Shown here: one piece after another, positions 6,866-14,662 of the stretch
Numbering within the stretch: position 1 is the stretch's first letter
How the letters are laid out: each line of letters starts with the position of its first letter
Assembly (NCBI GenBank): GCA_035602605.1
Contig: DATNLZ010000081.1
Location: forward strand, 1-15,332
Length of the DNA: 15,332 bases
Reading direction: 5' to 3'
Source of the DNA: DASQHY01 sp035602605
GTDB lineage: Bacteria > Acidobacteriota > Terriglobia > Acidiferrales > UBA7541
Notes under the pieces: model-generated
Database searches by the model: none
The model's input: the letters and a program-made list of their open reading frames with translations, nothing else
Told to the model about the DNA's origin: nothing
Position numbers and translations under genes: made by a program

Positions 6866-7407
6866 GGTACTGCTTCCACTCTCTTAGTGTAAACGGAAGG
6901 CAGAGGCATAAGAAAATCATAGTAAACAAGGGATGCGTTCAGTAGAAGTCCGGTAACGCGACTTCCATGATAACTCCATGTCAAGGGGGCAAAGCTCTCC
7001 CGACGCGCTTAGGAGAAGCGCGTGCATAAAATTCTTAGGGGCTTCAGCTCGCGTTCGTGCCTCTCGGCGGTGGTTCCTCATCGATTGAGAACATATCAGG
7101 AGTTAAACTGTACGCGCGTAGAACCAAGGCGCTTGGCGAATGGCTTAGTGTTTGGTTTCCGGTTCCCGAAGACTGTGATGATTTTCTCTTTCTTTCGTGT
7201 GAATCCACTCCTCTTGGACAGTCACACCGCCCGTGGTACTGCTGTCCTCATTCCGTCCCAGTGACCAGTAGCGCGGTTATTCCGGGACAAGTTAATGTGT
7301 CTTCAGCCGCGACTCTTGTCTCTCCCTCTCCACGGTTTCCGAATCGGTGCATACGCGAGTGGCGTGCTGTTTTCTCGGCCCGATCTGGAGCCGAAAATGA
7401 AGGGGAT
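6866..7407. other. Long stretch without a convincing gene, with one strong hairpin
   Basis: More than 500 bp between the chitosanase start and the sortase relic hold no frame with recognisable protein features; the open frames at 7022 and 7057 have mixed composition and no family motifs. The visible structure is a perfect 8-bp stem, ACGCGCTT at 7003-7010 and AAGCGCGT at 7016-7023, with an AGGAG loop. A weaker stem GAAGTC/GACTTC lies around 6947-6967. The left part should include the leftward chitosanase promoter, although no clear -35/-10 pair is seen. Confidence 0.5.
7003..7023. repeat. Perfect 8-bp stem-loop
   Basis: ACGCGCTT-AGGAG-AAGCGCGT. The stem is GC-rich with a 5-nt loop. No T-run follows on either strand, so it is not a classical intrinsic terminator. 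It could be a remnant regulatory stem or mobile-element end. Confidence 0.4.
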
Positions 7408-7784
7408 ATGAACTTTACTCTTCGAACCAAGAAAAACACTCTGAGCGCGGCGATGATTGCCGTGTTGTCATTCGCGGGAGGCAGTTTGGCGCGCGCCACT
7501 GATCAGCCGCGCGTCGCGGCGAGCGTAAACCGGCCAAGGGGCCAACTACGGTCGGAATGATCGAGATTCCCGCTGTTGGTCTCGCGACAAGGGTGCTCGA
7601 AGGTTCCAAAGCAGGTACACTCCGGCTGGCCGTTGGGCACATCCCAGGCACCGCTCCAGGCCCTTACCGGAGAAGGGGCATCGGTAGCGAAAACTGGCAA
7701 GCAGATGCCCGGTTACCCAACCAGCGCTACCATGCGTTGCCCGGTTTACCGGGTTCCGAGGTGAGAAACGCTAGACATTGCTGA
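7408..7784 (+). pseudogene. Class D-like sortase remnant with frameshift and missing catalytic half
   Basis: A strong AAGGGG ribosome-binding site precedes the ATG at 7408. The frame gives an N-terminal basic stretch and a hydrophobic helix (MNFTLRTKKN, then AAMIAVLSFAGGSLARA) and stops at 7560. From 7503 the next frame reads KGPTTVGMIEIPAVGLATRV and LEGSKAGTLRLAVGHIPGTA, the conserved opening strands of class D sortases (IxIPxIGL, VxxG, L..GxGHxPGTALPG). A one-base deletion between 7503 and 7560 would join the two. Homology disappears after about 7650 and the catalytic His (AGHR), Cys (TLxTC) and Arg are absent. Sortases attach surface proteins by transpeptidation in the cell envelope. Whether the hydrophobic N-terminus belonged to the same gene is uncertain, but the sortase fragment itself is clear. 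Confidence 0.7.
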
Positions 7785-7843
7785 AGATCGTTTGTAGTTC
7801 GACGCCTCACTCATAGCAGAGGCCACTCAAAAGTCTTAGGGAG

Positions 7844-9298
7844 TTATTTCGATTTACGAGCGAGCGTTTTGGCCGTGAAAGCCGCAAGCCTTTTGAAGAG
7901 CGGTTCGGCAAGCGCTTCCTTTTCCTCGGGTGGAAGTTTCAAGTGCTGCTCCACTTCGGATTCCATGTCCTGAAGTTCTTTAGAGGACGCGATTTCAGCC
8001 AGGTGCTGGAAAAGCATCTTGTGTGCTCGCTTCCGTTCGATTACTTCCAGTCCATCCAGCATCTGGCGATGCGATGTTCCCTCCCAAATCGCGAGAATCA
8101 TCGCTTCCCGCAGCCAGCGTTCCGCACCATACTCCGCCAACACACCCAACCCACCGTGCACTTCCATGGCCCACTTTGCTGTATCAACCGCAAACTCGGC
8201 CGTCCAATATTTTGCAAGATGTGCTACCAGCCGAAACAGATGATAGCGATCGGGGTAAGGCGGACGCTCCATCCAAACTTCGTTCAGCAGCTGAACCGAA
8301 TCCCACGCCAGCGCAAACGCCGATCGAAGCGCAATCAGCCAATCTTCAAATTGATGACGAAGCAGCGGATGATCGAAAATTCGCTTGCCGAACGCGGCTC
8401 GGCGCTCGGCATACGAAAGCGCATCTGCCATCGCGCGCTGTGCCAACGCGACACTCACCACGCTGTTCGCTACGCGCGAGAGGTTCAAGACTTCGAGGAT
8501 CAGATAAATTCCCGAGTCAGCCGAGCCGAGCAGGTAGCCTTCGCTGTCTCTCAACTCTACTTCTCCGGTAGGAACAGAGCGCGTTGCAATCTTGTCCTTC
8601 AGCCGCCGAATAAAATAGTTGAGCTCGCCATTCTTGCGGTATCGCGGCACTAGGAACAAGGCCAGCCCGCGCACACCCGCCGCAGCTCCTTCAGCGCGCG
8701 CAGCTACAACGGCTAACTCAGCGCTGGCATTGCTCGCAAAATATTTGTCGCCTGTCAGCAGCCAGCAATCGCCCACGGGCCGGGCAATAGTCTCGACAGC
8801 GACTCCCAAATCCGAGCCGCCTTTGATCTCTGTCATCCACGTGGCACCCTGCCACTGGGAATCGTCTTTCCGCGAGAGTTGAGCCAGAAAGCGATTCTGC
8901 AATTCCGCGCTACCATATTTCGCAAGAGGCACCACCGTCCCGAGTGACACAGTATAAGGGCAGCAAATCCCGGGATCGTAGAACGAAATGTTGTAGATCA
9001 GCGAATAAGTAGGGATCAGCGATTTTTCTTCCAGAGCGCGCCAAACGACTCCGGATCGGTAACCCCTCCTCAAAATCGTCTGATATTCGCGAGGGTAAAG
9101 AATTTCATCGACGCGTTTTCCGAGACGATCGAACATCCGCAACCATGGCGTGCCAGCCCGGTCGATGGCGTCCGAAATGCCGACGCCTTCGCTCCTCCAC
9201 CAACCTTCCTCGGCGTCGAGCACATCGCGGTGCGGAATATCTTGAAGCCCGCTCTGCAGAAAGCTCAGAGGCGAACGGAGTGCGTTGAAACCTGTCAT
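7844..9298 (-). CDS. Acyl-CoA dehydrogenase, AidB-like branch
   Basis: This 484-residue FAD enzyme would oxidise an acyl-CoA to the 2-enoyl-CoA and pass electrons to ETF. Motifs in order: GATWMTEIKGGSDLG (151-165, flavin contact), YFASNASAELAVVAAR (186-201), RRAAFGKRIFDHPLLRHQ (299-316), EVHGGLGVLAEYGAERWLREAMI (379-401) and IWEGTSHRQ (404-412). E406 lies where medium-chain enzymes carry the catalytic base. The long N-terminal part before the core, the late HGGxG block and the extra C-terminal helices fit the AidB/ACAD11-like branch, whose substrates are often unknown. The gene stands alone. Its promoter lies so close to the ATG that the mRNA should start within a few bases of it; no ribosome-binding site is seen, consistent with leaderless translation. 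Confidence 0.92.
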   Translation of the reverse strand: MTGFNALRSPLSFLQSGLQDIPHRDVLDAEEGWWRSEGVGISDAIDRAGTPWLRMFDRLGKRVDEILYPREYQTILRRGYRSGVVWRALEEKSLIPTYSLIYNISFYDPGICCPYTVSLGTVVPLAKYGSAELQNRFLAQLSRKDDSQWQGATWMTEIKGGSDLGVAVETIARPVGDCWLLTGDKYFASNASAELAVVAARAEGAAAGVRGLALFLVPRYRKNGELNYFIRRLKDKIATRSVPTGEVELRDSEGYLLGSADSGIYLILEVLNLSRVANSVVSVALAQRAMADALSYAERRAAFGKRIFDHPLLRHQFEDWLIALRSAFALAWDSVQLLNEVWMERPPYPDRYHLFRLVAHLAKYWTAEFAVDTAKWAMEVHGGLGVLAEYGAERWLREAMILAIWEGTSHRQMLDGLEVIERKRAHKMLFQHLAEIASSKELQDMESEVEQHLKLPPEEKEALAEPLFKRLAAFTAKTLARKSK

Positions 9299-9306
9299 TT
9301 CACGGC

Positions 9307-9335
9307 ATGTTAGGTCTGCAGGACGGGCTCGTCAA
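9307..9335 (-). promoter_or_regulatory. Sigma70-type promoter of the acyl-CoA dehydrogenase gene, probably leaderless
   Basis: On the minus strand, TTGACG (9335-9330) and TAACAT (9312-9307) are separated by exactly 17 bp. Five of six -35 bases and four of six -10 bases match the consensus. A start point about 7 bp downstream would fall at 9300 or so, one to three bases before the ATG at 9298, leaving no room for a ribosome-binding site. Confidence 0.55.
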
Positions 9336-9719
9336 GCTGATAGGTTTGGTCCGAGGATAACTTCCGAGCATGGGCGACATTACCGGCCAATCTCTGCCCG
9401 TTCTCAGGGTGTCGCGAGTGTGGTGGGTTCGATGGTGAGACGTGGTCGAGTGAACTTCATCCGGGCGGAAAGCTAACACAAGGCAAATATCATCGCAAGA
9501 TGAATTCAGAGTAGCTCACGGCCCACTCCGCTTCGATCTGGTGCGGCGGAACGGGAAGTAAAATAAAAGGAATCCTAGCGCATCGGGGCTGTGCCCCTCC
9601 GGCGTTGACCTTCCAAGATCTGAGCAGGAAAGAAAACCCCTCCTGAGGAAGAGAAAATCCAACTGAAAGAGAAAAACGCTTCTCACCTGCAACTTTTAGG
9701 GGTGTGATTCACAAAATTG
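9336..9719. other. Gene-free stretch upstream of the dehydrogenase
   Basis: Nearly 400 bp carry no recognisable gene. A short GC hairpin, GGGGC-TGT-GCCCC, sits at 9585-9597 without a following T-run. The flanking bases are unusually rich in AAAA and GGAA tracts from about 9560 to 9680. It separates the end of the glycan cluster from the dehydrogenase promoter. I see no insertion-sequence ends or RNA genes in it. Confidence 0.4.
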
Positions 9720-9743
9720 GCCGGTAATAATCGACAATCCGGC
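9720..9743 (-). terminator. Possible terminator after the GH95 gene
   Basis: Read leftward, GCCGG and CCGGC form a 5-bp stem around a 14-nt loop, followed by CAATTTTG. It lies about 50 bp after the fucosidase stop. The stem is short and the T-run brief, so this is a weak candidate. Confidence 0.3.
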
Positions 9744-9791
9744 ACTTATCGTGTGGCGGCTGGGAAGGTCGGGGATCTGCGCTTTTTTGCT

Positions 9792-12032
9792 TTAGCGTTG
9801 CGCAACGGTCAGGCTGGCATCAAGTGTATAGCGTTTCCCATGTTCGGTCGGAAACGTTCGCGTCTGACCTCCCACGCGCACAGTGCAGCGATGACCGTTG
9901 AGGCTGTGAATCGTCGCTTCCGTGACCTTGCCGTTCTTCCACGAGAGATCGACTTCAAACCCGCCTCGGGCACGCAGGCCTTTCACCGAGCCGTGCGGCC
10001 ACATGGACGGCAGGGCAGGCAGCAAATCCAATTCACCGTTCTGGCTTTGCAGCAACATTTCGACAACCGATGCGGTGATGCCAAAATTGCCGTCCATCTG
10101 CATCGGCGGAGCAAGACCGAAAAGATTCGGACAGGTATTCCGGGCGGAAAACAACTCCTGTAACATCCGATGCGCGTTCTCGCCATCGTAGAGCCGCGCG
10201 TAGAGTGCGGTGCGCCAAGCAAACGACCATTCGCGCACATCGCTGCGGGCGCCGATGCCACGCGCGTCAAGCGACGCTTTCGCGGCCGCCGCCAGCGCCG
10301 GAGTTTTAACCACGCTGATCTGATTTCCGGGAAACACCGCGAACAGATGTGACGTATGGCGATGATGGTCGGCGGGCGTGTCGAGTTCGGGGGTTTTGAC
10401 AATCGCACTCGTATCTTTTTTCTCGGTCATCCATTCAAGGAGTTGTCCCCAGCTGCCAATCCCGGGTGTGACGAGCTTGTCACGCATGGCGGCGATCTTA
10501 CTGCGATACCCTTTGTCTATGCCCAGCGCATCGCAGGCTTGAACATAGTTGTTGAAAAGATCCCAGACGATTTCCTGGTTGTAACTAACGCCATCCTCAT
10601 CGGGACCATGCTCGGGTGACCAACCATTGGGCACAACCAGCCTGCCGTCAGGCAATGCCTTTAAGTGATCTTCCCAGAACTCGCACGTTTCCTTGAGGAT
10701 GGGATAGGCAACGTTTCGCAAATAGTTGTTGTCCAACCCAAATGCGTAGTGTTCCCAAAGATGCTGGCCATACCAAGCGTTCGCGGTCTTGTCCCATTTC
10801 CAGCCCATGCCCCCCAAAATGTTATGTGAAGTGCGGATAGCGAAACCACGCGCGCTCATATCACCAGCGGTTGTTTTGAAATCAGGCGACGCAGCGGTGG
10901 CTGTGCGCCAGGCAGGAAGCTGACTTTGAATTAAATCGAAAAACGGTTCGTGCGACTCGGCCATGTTCGCCACTTCGGCCGGCCAGTAATTCATTTCCAC
11001 ATTGATGTTCGCGTGATAATCGCTGTGCCACGGAGGATCGTTGCGGTCATTCCACAGGCCCTGCAAATTCGCAGGCAGACCGCCGGGGCGGGAACAGGAG
11101 ATGAGCAGATAGCGGCCATATTGAAAAAGGAGTTGCTCCAGTTCAGGGTCAACCGTTTTGGCCGCTTCGAGTTTGCGCTTGTCCGTGGGCAGTGCTCGTT
11201 GGGAGAGGGAAGAAGCGCCAAAGTCCACGGAGACACGGTTGAAGATGGATTTAAAATCCTTCGCGTGTTCCGCCCTCAGCATGTCGTAATCTTTCCGCGA
11301 AGCGACGTCCAATAGCGCGGTCAAATGCGCGTGCGGGTCTTCACCTCGATAATTCTTCGTGTAATCCATCGTGTAGTTCGTTCCGGCCGCGATCAGCAAC
11401 GTTAGGCTGTTGCACTTTTTGAATTCAAGCATCGCGCCCTTGGCTTCAAGCGTGCCGCCGTCACTCAGCACCACGATCTGCCACTCGTACTTCAACCCAT
11501 TGTCCAATTTGCCGGAAACCAATATCCGGTTGCGGGATGCGATGATCCGCGCCTTGTGGGAATCATCCAGTTCGATACTGCCGGTGTAGCTGCCGCGTTT
11601 GCCGGCGGTGAACCGCGCCACAAGTACCCCGGCGGGATGACTGCAAAAAAATTCACGCCGATACTTCACCCCGCCTGCCTTGTAAACCACGCGCGACTGC
11701 GCTTCGCCGATGTCAAGAGCGCGGCGGTAATCGGTGGCCCCGGCGTGTCGCGGCAGGTTGACAAAGACATTGCCGAAGACTTGATACGCGCCCATTGAAT
11801 CGTAGTTACCTGAAGGATTTTCATCGCCTGTCCAAAAGCTGTCTTCGTTGATAGTGATGCGCTCCTTTTGCGGCATGCCAAAAACCAAAGCGCCCATGCG
11901 CCCGTTGCCGATGGCCAGCGCCTCGTTCATAGCATTGGTCGCGGGTTGCTGATACCACAGCGTCAGATTGTTGGTCAATGCAGCTGGAGCCGAACTCAAC
12001 AAAAACAGCGCGAGTAGGAAATGTTTGTTCAT
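9792..12032 (-). CDS. Secreted alpha-L-fucosidase, glycoside hydrolase family 95
   Basis: The 746-residue protein from the ATG at 12032 begins with a signal peptide (KHFLLALFLLSSAPAALT) and continues at once with LWYQQPATNAMNEALAIGNG, the N-terminal beta domain opening of GH95. Signature blocks: TINEDSFWTG (61-70), SRPGGLPANLQGLWN (314-328), the NINVEMNYWPAE block with N342 and N344, GWSPEHGPDEDG (471-482) and QMDGNFG (645-651). By family knowledge the Glu of SPEHG is the likely general acid, and the two Asn and the Asp of DGNFG (D647) take part in inverting hydrolysis of alpha-1,2-L-fucosyl (or L-galactosyl) residues. Length fits the family. The GTG at 12083 would overlap the previous gene and put 17 residues before the signal peptide. 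Last gene of a leftward unit after GH2 and the hydrolase. Confidence 0.93.
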   Translation of the reverse strand: MNKHFLLALFLLSSAPAALTNNLTLWYQQPATNAMNEALAIGNGRMGALVFGMPQKERITINEDSFWTGDENPSGNYDSMGAYQVFGNVFVNLPRHAGATDYRRALDIGEAQSRVVYKAGGVKYRREFFCSHPAGVLVARFTAGKRGSYTGSIELDDSHKARIIASRNRILVSGKLDNGLKYEWQIVVLSDGGTLEAKGAMLEFKKCNSLTLLIAAGTNYTMDYTKNYRGEDPHAHLTALLDVASRKDYDMLRAEHAKDFKSIFNRVSVDFGASSLSQRALPTDKRKLEAAKTVDPELEQLLFQYGRYLLISCSRPGGLPANLQGLWNDRNDPPWHSDYHANINVEMNYWPAEVANMAESHEPFFDLIQSQLPAWRTATAASPDFKTTAGDMSARGFAIRTSHNILGGMGWKWDKTANAWYGQHLWEHYAFGLDNNYLRNVAYPILKETCEFWEDHLKALPDGRLVVPNGWSPEHGPDEDGVSYNQEIVWDLFNNYVQACDALGIDKGYRSKIAAMRDKLVTPGIGSWGQLLEWMTEKKDTSAIVKTPELDTPADHHRHTSHLFAVFPGNQISVVKTPALAAAAKASLDARGIGARSDVREWSFAWRTALYARLYDGENAHRMLQELFSARNTCPNLFGLAPPMQMDGNFGITASVVEMLLQSQNGELDLLPALPSMWPHGSVKGLRARGGFEVDLSWKNGKVTEATIHSLNGHRCTVRVGGQTRTFPTEHGKRYTLDASLTVAQR

Positions 12033-12072
12033 TATGAGGTGCGACAAGCGGGCCTGTCCATTCTGGGGCCGT

Positions 12073-12800
12073 CTACGTCCCACGTTCAGCGTACCTTTTC
12101 TGTTCCACTGAAGCGCCGATCAGAAATCGTAGGATCTTGGGCCAGCTATCAGCCTGCGCCAGAGTTGTAGCTTCGGGCGTTCCGCCGATCGCCAGTTTCA
12201 TGCCTTGCCGCGAGCCATTCGTCGGAAGACAGCCATTCGGAATCCAGTGACCGACCCCGTCATACGATAGATACTCATCTCTGTACGGGTGCTGGTTTCT
12301 CCTGAGCCTCTCCACGATTCGGGTGGCCATGAAGGACGAGGGCCAGATTTGATCGTCCTTCCCGGAAAGTAACAACACCGGCCCGCGAATACGCTCCACC
12401 GGGATCTCAATGCGCGCAGTATCACCGAAATCTTTCAAGTCTTGAATGAAAAGTTGAGTTTGCTTCACGGGCTTTCCGACCAGGGTGTCCCACGCGTGCC
12501 GCACTGCAAACGCAACGGGGATGCTGTTGGGCACATAAGGCAACGGCTTGCCGCCGGAGGTCCAGGCGGGACCAGAAGGTGTTTCGCCATAACTCCTTCC
12601 CAAGGGACGTGGCTCGGCGACACCGCAATCGCGGCTTTTACTTGGGGATCGGCCGCAGCCCAGAGCAAAGCTGCCTCCGCCCCGCGAGAGGCGCCAAACA
12701 CAGCGACAAAACCGTTATCTACTTCCTGTCGTTTGCGCATCCACTGCATTGCTTTATAAAAATATTCCAGCGGTACGTTCTGCAACGTCGAAGGCAGCGA
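12073..12800 (-). pseudogene. BAAT-type alpha/beta hydrolase, N-terminally truncated and frameshifted
   Basis: Two overlapping frames make up one C-terminal domain of the bile-acid-CoA:amino-acid N-acyltransferase/acyl-CoA thioesterase family. Frame one has LPSTLQNVPLEYFYKAMQWM and VFGASRGAEAALLWAA (nucleophile Ser in GASRG), then VSPSHVPWEGVMAK. Frame two resumes with TPSGPAWTSGGKPLPYVPNS, then RIRGPVLLLSGKDDQIWPSS (acid region) and YDGVGHWIPNG (catalytic His). One A missing from an A-run at 12582-12584 explains the shift. The homology starts about 20 bp after the GH2 stop with no ATG or ribosome-binding site, so the N-terminal half is gone. Intact relatives act on CoA thioesters or other esters. 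Lying between two secreted glycosidases, the original may have been a deacetylating or esterase partner, which is speculation. Confidence 0.8.
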
Positions 12801-12820
12801 ACCGGTGTGCAGGGCCCGGC

Positions 12821-14623
12821 CTAGTGCACTAAGTCATTGATGGCTTTGATCGTTTTGATGTCGAACTTCGGAACCCGATCGAACGTAAGCAAACCATTTA
12901 CTTCCTGCTCGACATCGGTGAGTTGCGTGTAGCAGAAACCGGCAAGAGCGGGGAGCTTCGCGATGCTCTGGTAAATGCCCGTCAAGCGGGCGAGCGCGTC
13001 CGCCGGGGTCTTCTCCACACCCGAGTAACCCCAACTCTCAGGAGGTACCGTGGCTCCCGGCGGAATGAATGCGATGCCCCCAAACTCGGACAAATAGATC
13101 GGAGACCCATTGTACTGATAGCCGGAAATCAGCGCCTTCTTGTGATTATTCGGGACCGTTGCTGGCTTCTCGCCCATGACCTGGTACCGCTCGTATAATA
13201 ATTCACCATTCCGCGCGTAATCATGAATTGCAAAAAGATCGGTTGAGTTGGTGTGTTCCCATCCGTCGTTATCGATTACCAGGCGCGCGGAGTCGAGTGT
13301 GTGGGTGAGAGCATAGAGTCCTTTCAGATACTGCTGCTGACGCGGATCCTGCAAATCCGGCACGCCCCAACTTTCATTGATCGGCACCCAGATCACGATC
13401 GAGGGATGGTTGTAGTCACGCGTCACCGCTTCGGTCCACTCGCGGGTGAACCTGCCGGCGGCGGCCGCATCAAAAAGATAGGCATTGGCCATTTCGCTGG
13501 AGACCAGATACCCCATCTTGTCCGCCCAGTACAGAAAACGCGGATCCTCCAGCTTCTGGTGCTTGCGGGCTCCGTTGAACCCCATTTCTTTGCTGGTTCG
13601 GATGTCGTATTGAATCGCTTCGTCGGAAGGCGGCGACAAAATACTGTCGCGCCAGTAGCCTTGATCCAAAATCAGCTTCAGATAGATGCGGTTGTTGTTG
13701 AGCATCACCTGGCCGCCTTCGGTTGAAATTTTCCGGAAGCCGAAGTACGACGTAACGGTATCGAGCACGACTCCATTTTTTCGCAGTTGGAAAGTGACAT
13801 CGTAAAGCTGTGGATCGTTGACAGACCACAGGAGGGGCTGGCTAACGGCAAGCGCCAGGCGGGAGCGAGTGTTATGGACGAGGGAGGTCCCGCTGGCAAT
13901 CTGCATATTCTTTTTGCCAATCACGGCGCTGAACTCAAGACCGGCCTGAGAACGGCCCACCTCCGCTTCCATAATCACGAGCCCGTCTATGGTCGGTGTC
14001 AGGCGCACACGTTCCAGGTAGCTTTCGCCGGTCGATTCCAGCCACACTGGCTGCCAAATTCCCGAAGTCCGCGTGTAGAAGATCGACTTGGATTTCACCT
14101 CCCAGTACTGCTTGCCTCTCGGGATGTAACGATCGGTCGGCGGATCTTCGGCGCGAACCGTCAGGACGTTTGAATCGCCATCAAGCAGGCTGGTGATATC
14201 GAATTGAAAGGGCGTGTTGCCGCCTTCGTGCCCGCCGGCGAAGCGGCCATTGACCCACACCTGACTGCGGTAATCGACAGCTCCGAAATGCAGCAGGACT
14301 CTACGGCCTTTCCAGTCCGCCGGCAGCCGGAACTCTCGCGAGTACCACACCCAGGGATGAAACGCGGTATCGCCGATTCCGCTCAACTTGCTCTCAAAAC
14401 AAAATGGCACAGTGATTTGCCGGCTCAGCTGGTGCATCGGGGCGGACCAGTTCTTATCGATTCCCACATTCTCGTCATCAAAGTCAAAATGCCAGACTCC
14501 ATTCAACGTCCGCCACTGTGGCCGCTCGAATTGCGGCTGCGGAAATTCAGGCCGGGGGACACTCGTTGCGGCGTGCCCGGCCGTGACGGCACAGAAGAGG
14601 AATAATAAGACTCGCGTTTTCAT
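12821..14623 (-). CDS. Secreted glycoside hydrolase family 2 enzyme (beta-galactosidase/beta-glucuronidase type)
   Basis: A 600-residue exported enzyme starts at the ATG at 14623 with a signal peptide (TRVLLFLFCAVTAGHAA). The three GH2 parts are visible: sugar-binding jellyroll about 38-200 (WRTLNGVWHFDFDD, FHPWVWYSREF, VWVNG), Ig-like sandwich about 200-298, and TIM barrel from about 300. The catalytic acid/base is E417 in IWVPINESWG and the nucleophile is E513 in PIYLSEFGG. GFNGARKHQKLEDPRFLYWAD (348-368) is typical of the beta-galactosidase/beta-mannosidase-like branch. Likely release of a terminal beta-linked sugar by retaining hydrolysis; the exact sugar is not decidable. The open frame extends upstream to 14887 but that part overlaps the divergent gene and precedes the signal peptide. 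First gene of the leftward unit. Confidence 0.93.
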   Translation of the reverse strand: MKTRVLLFLFCAVTAGHAATSVPRPEFPQPQFERPQWRTLNGVWHFDFDDENVGIDKNWSAPMHQLSRQITVPFCFESKLSGIGDTAFHPWVWYSREFRLPADWKGRRVLLHFGAVDYRSQVWVNGRFAGGHEGGNTPFQFDITSLLDGDSNVLTVRAEDPPTDRYIPRGKQYWEVKSKSIFYTRTSGIWQPVWLESTGESYLERVRLTPTIDGLVIMEAEVGRSQAGLEFSAVIGKKNMQIASGTSLVHNTRSRLALAVSQPLLWSVNDPQLYDVTFQLRKNGVVLDTVTSYFGFRKISTEGGQVMLNNNRIYLKLILDQGYWRDSILSPPSDEAIQYDIRTSKEMGFNGARKHQKLEDPRFLYWADKMGYLVSSEMANAYLFDAAAAGRFTREWTEAVTRDYNHPSIVIWVPINESWGVPDLQDPRQQQYLKGLYALTHTLDSARLVIDNDGWEHTNSTDLFAIHDYARNGELLYERYQVMGEKPATVPNNHKKALISGYQYNGSPIYLSEFGGIAFIPPGATVPPESWGYSGVEKTPADALARLTGIYQSIAKLPALAGFCYTQLTDVEQEVNGLLTFDRVPKFDIKTIKAINDLVH

Positions 14624-14632
14624 GCCAAGGAC

Positions 14633-14662
14633 TTTATAACAAGGAACAATCCTATGAGTCCA
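14633..14662 (-). promoter_or_regulatory. Possible leaderless promoter of the GH2 gene
   Basis: On the minus strand TGGACT (14662-14657) and TATAAA (14638-14633) are 18 bp apart. The -10 lies 9 bp from the ATG at 14623, and no ribosome-binding site is present, so transcription would start within a few bases of the start codon. The -10 core TTATAA is palindromic, and the whole site overlaps the start of the divergent heparinase relic. Confidence 0.35.

Noticed and set aside
7057..7560. A 167-codon rightward frame
   Set aside because: The upstream 117 codons have no recognisable features; the only credible start is the ATG at 7408 with its strong ribosome-binding site.
7943..8653. Long rightward open frame inside the dehydrogenase
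   Set aside because: It is antisense to a full-length, motif-complete acyl-CoA dehydrogenase and shows no family features.
9585..9597. GGGGC-TGT-GCCCC hairpin as a terminator
   Set aside because: No T-run follows on either strand and it is about 200 bp beyond the nearest gene end.
12033..12083. GTG start extending the GH95 gene
   Set aside because: It overlaps the hydrolase stop and puts 17 polar residues before an obvious signal peptide.
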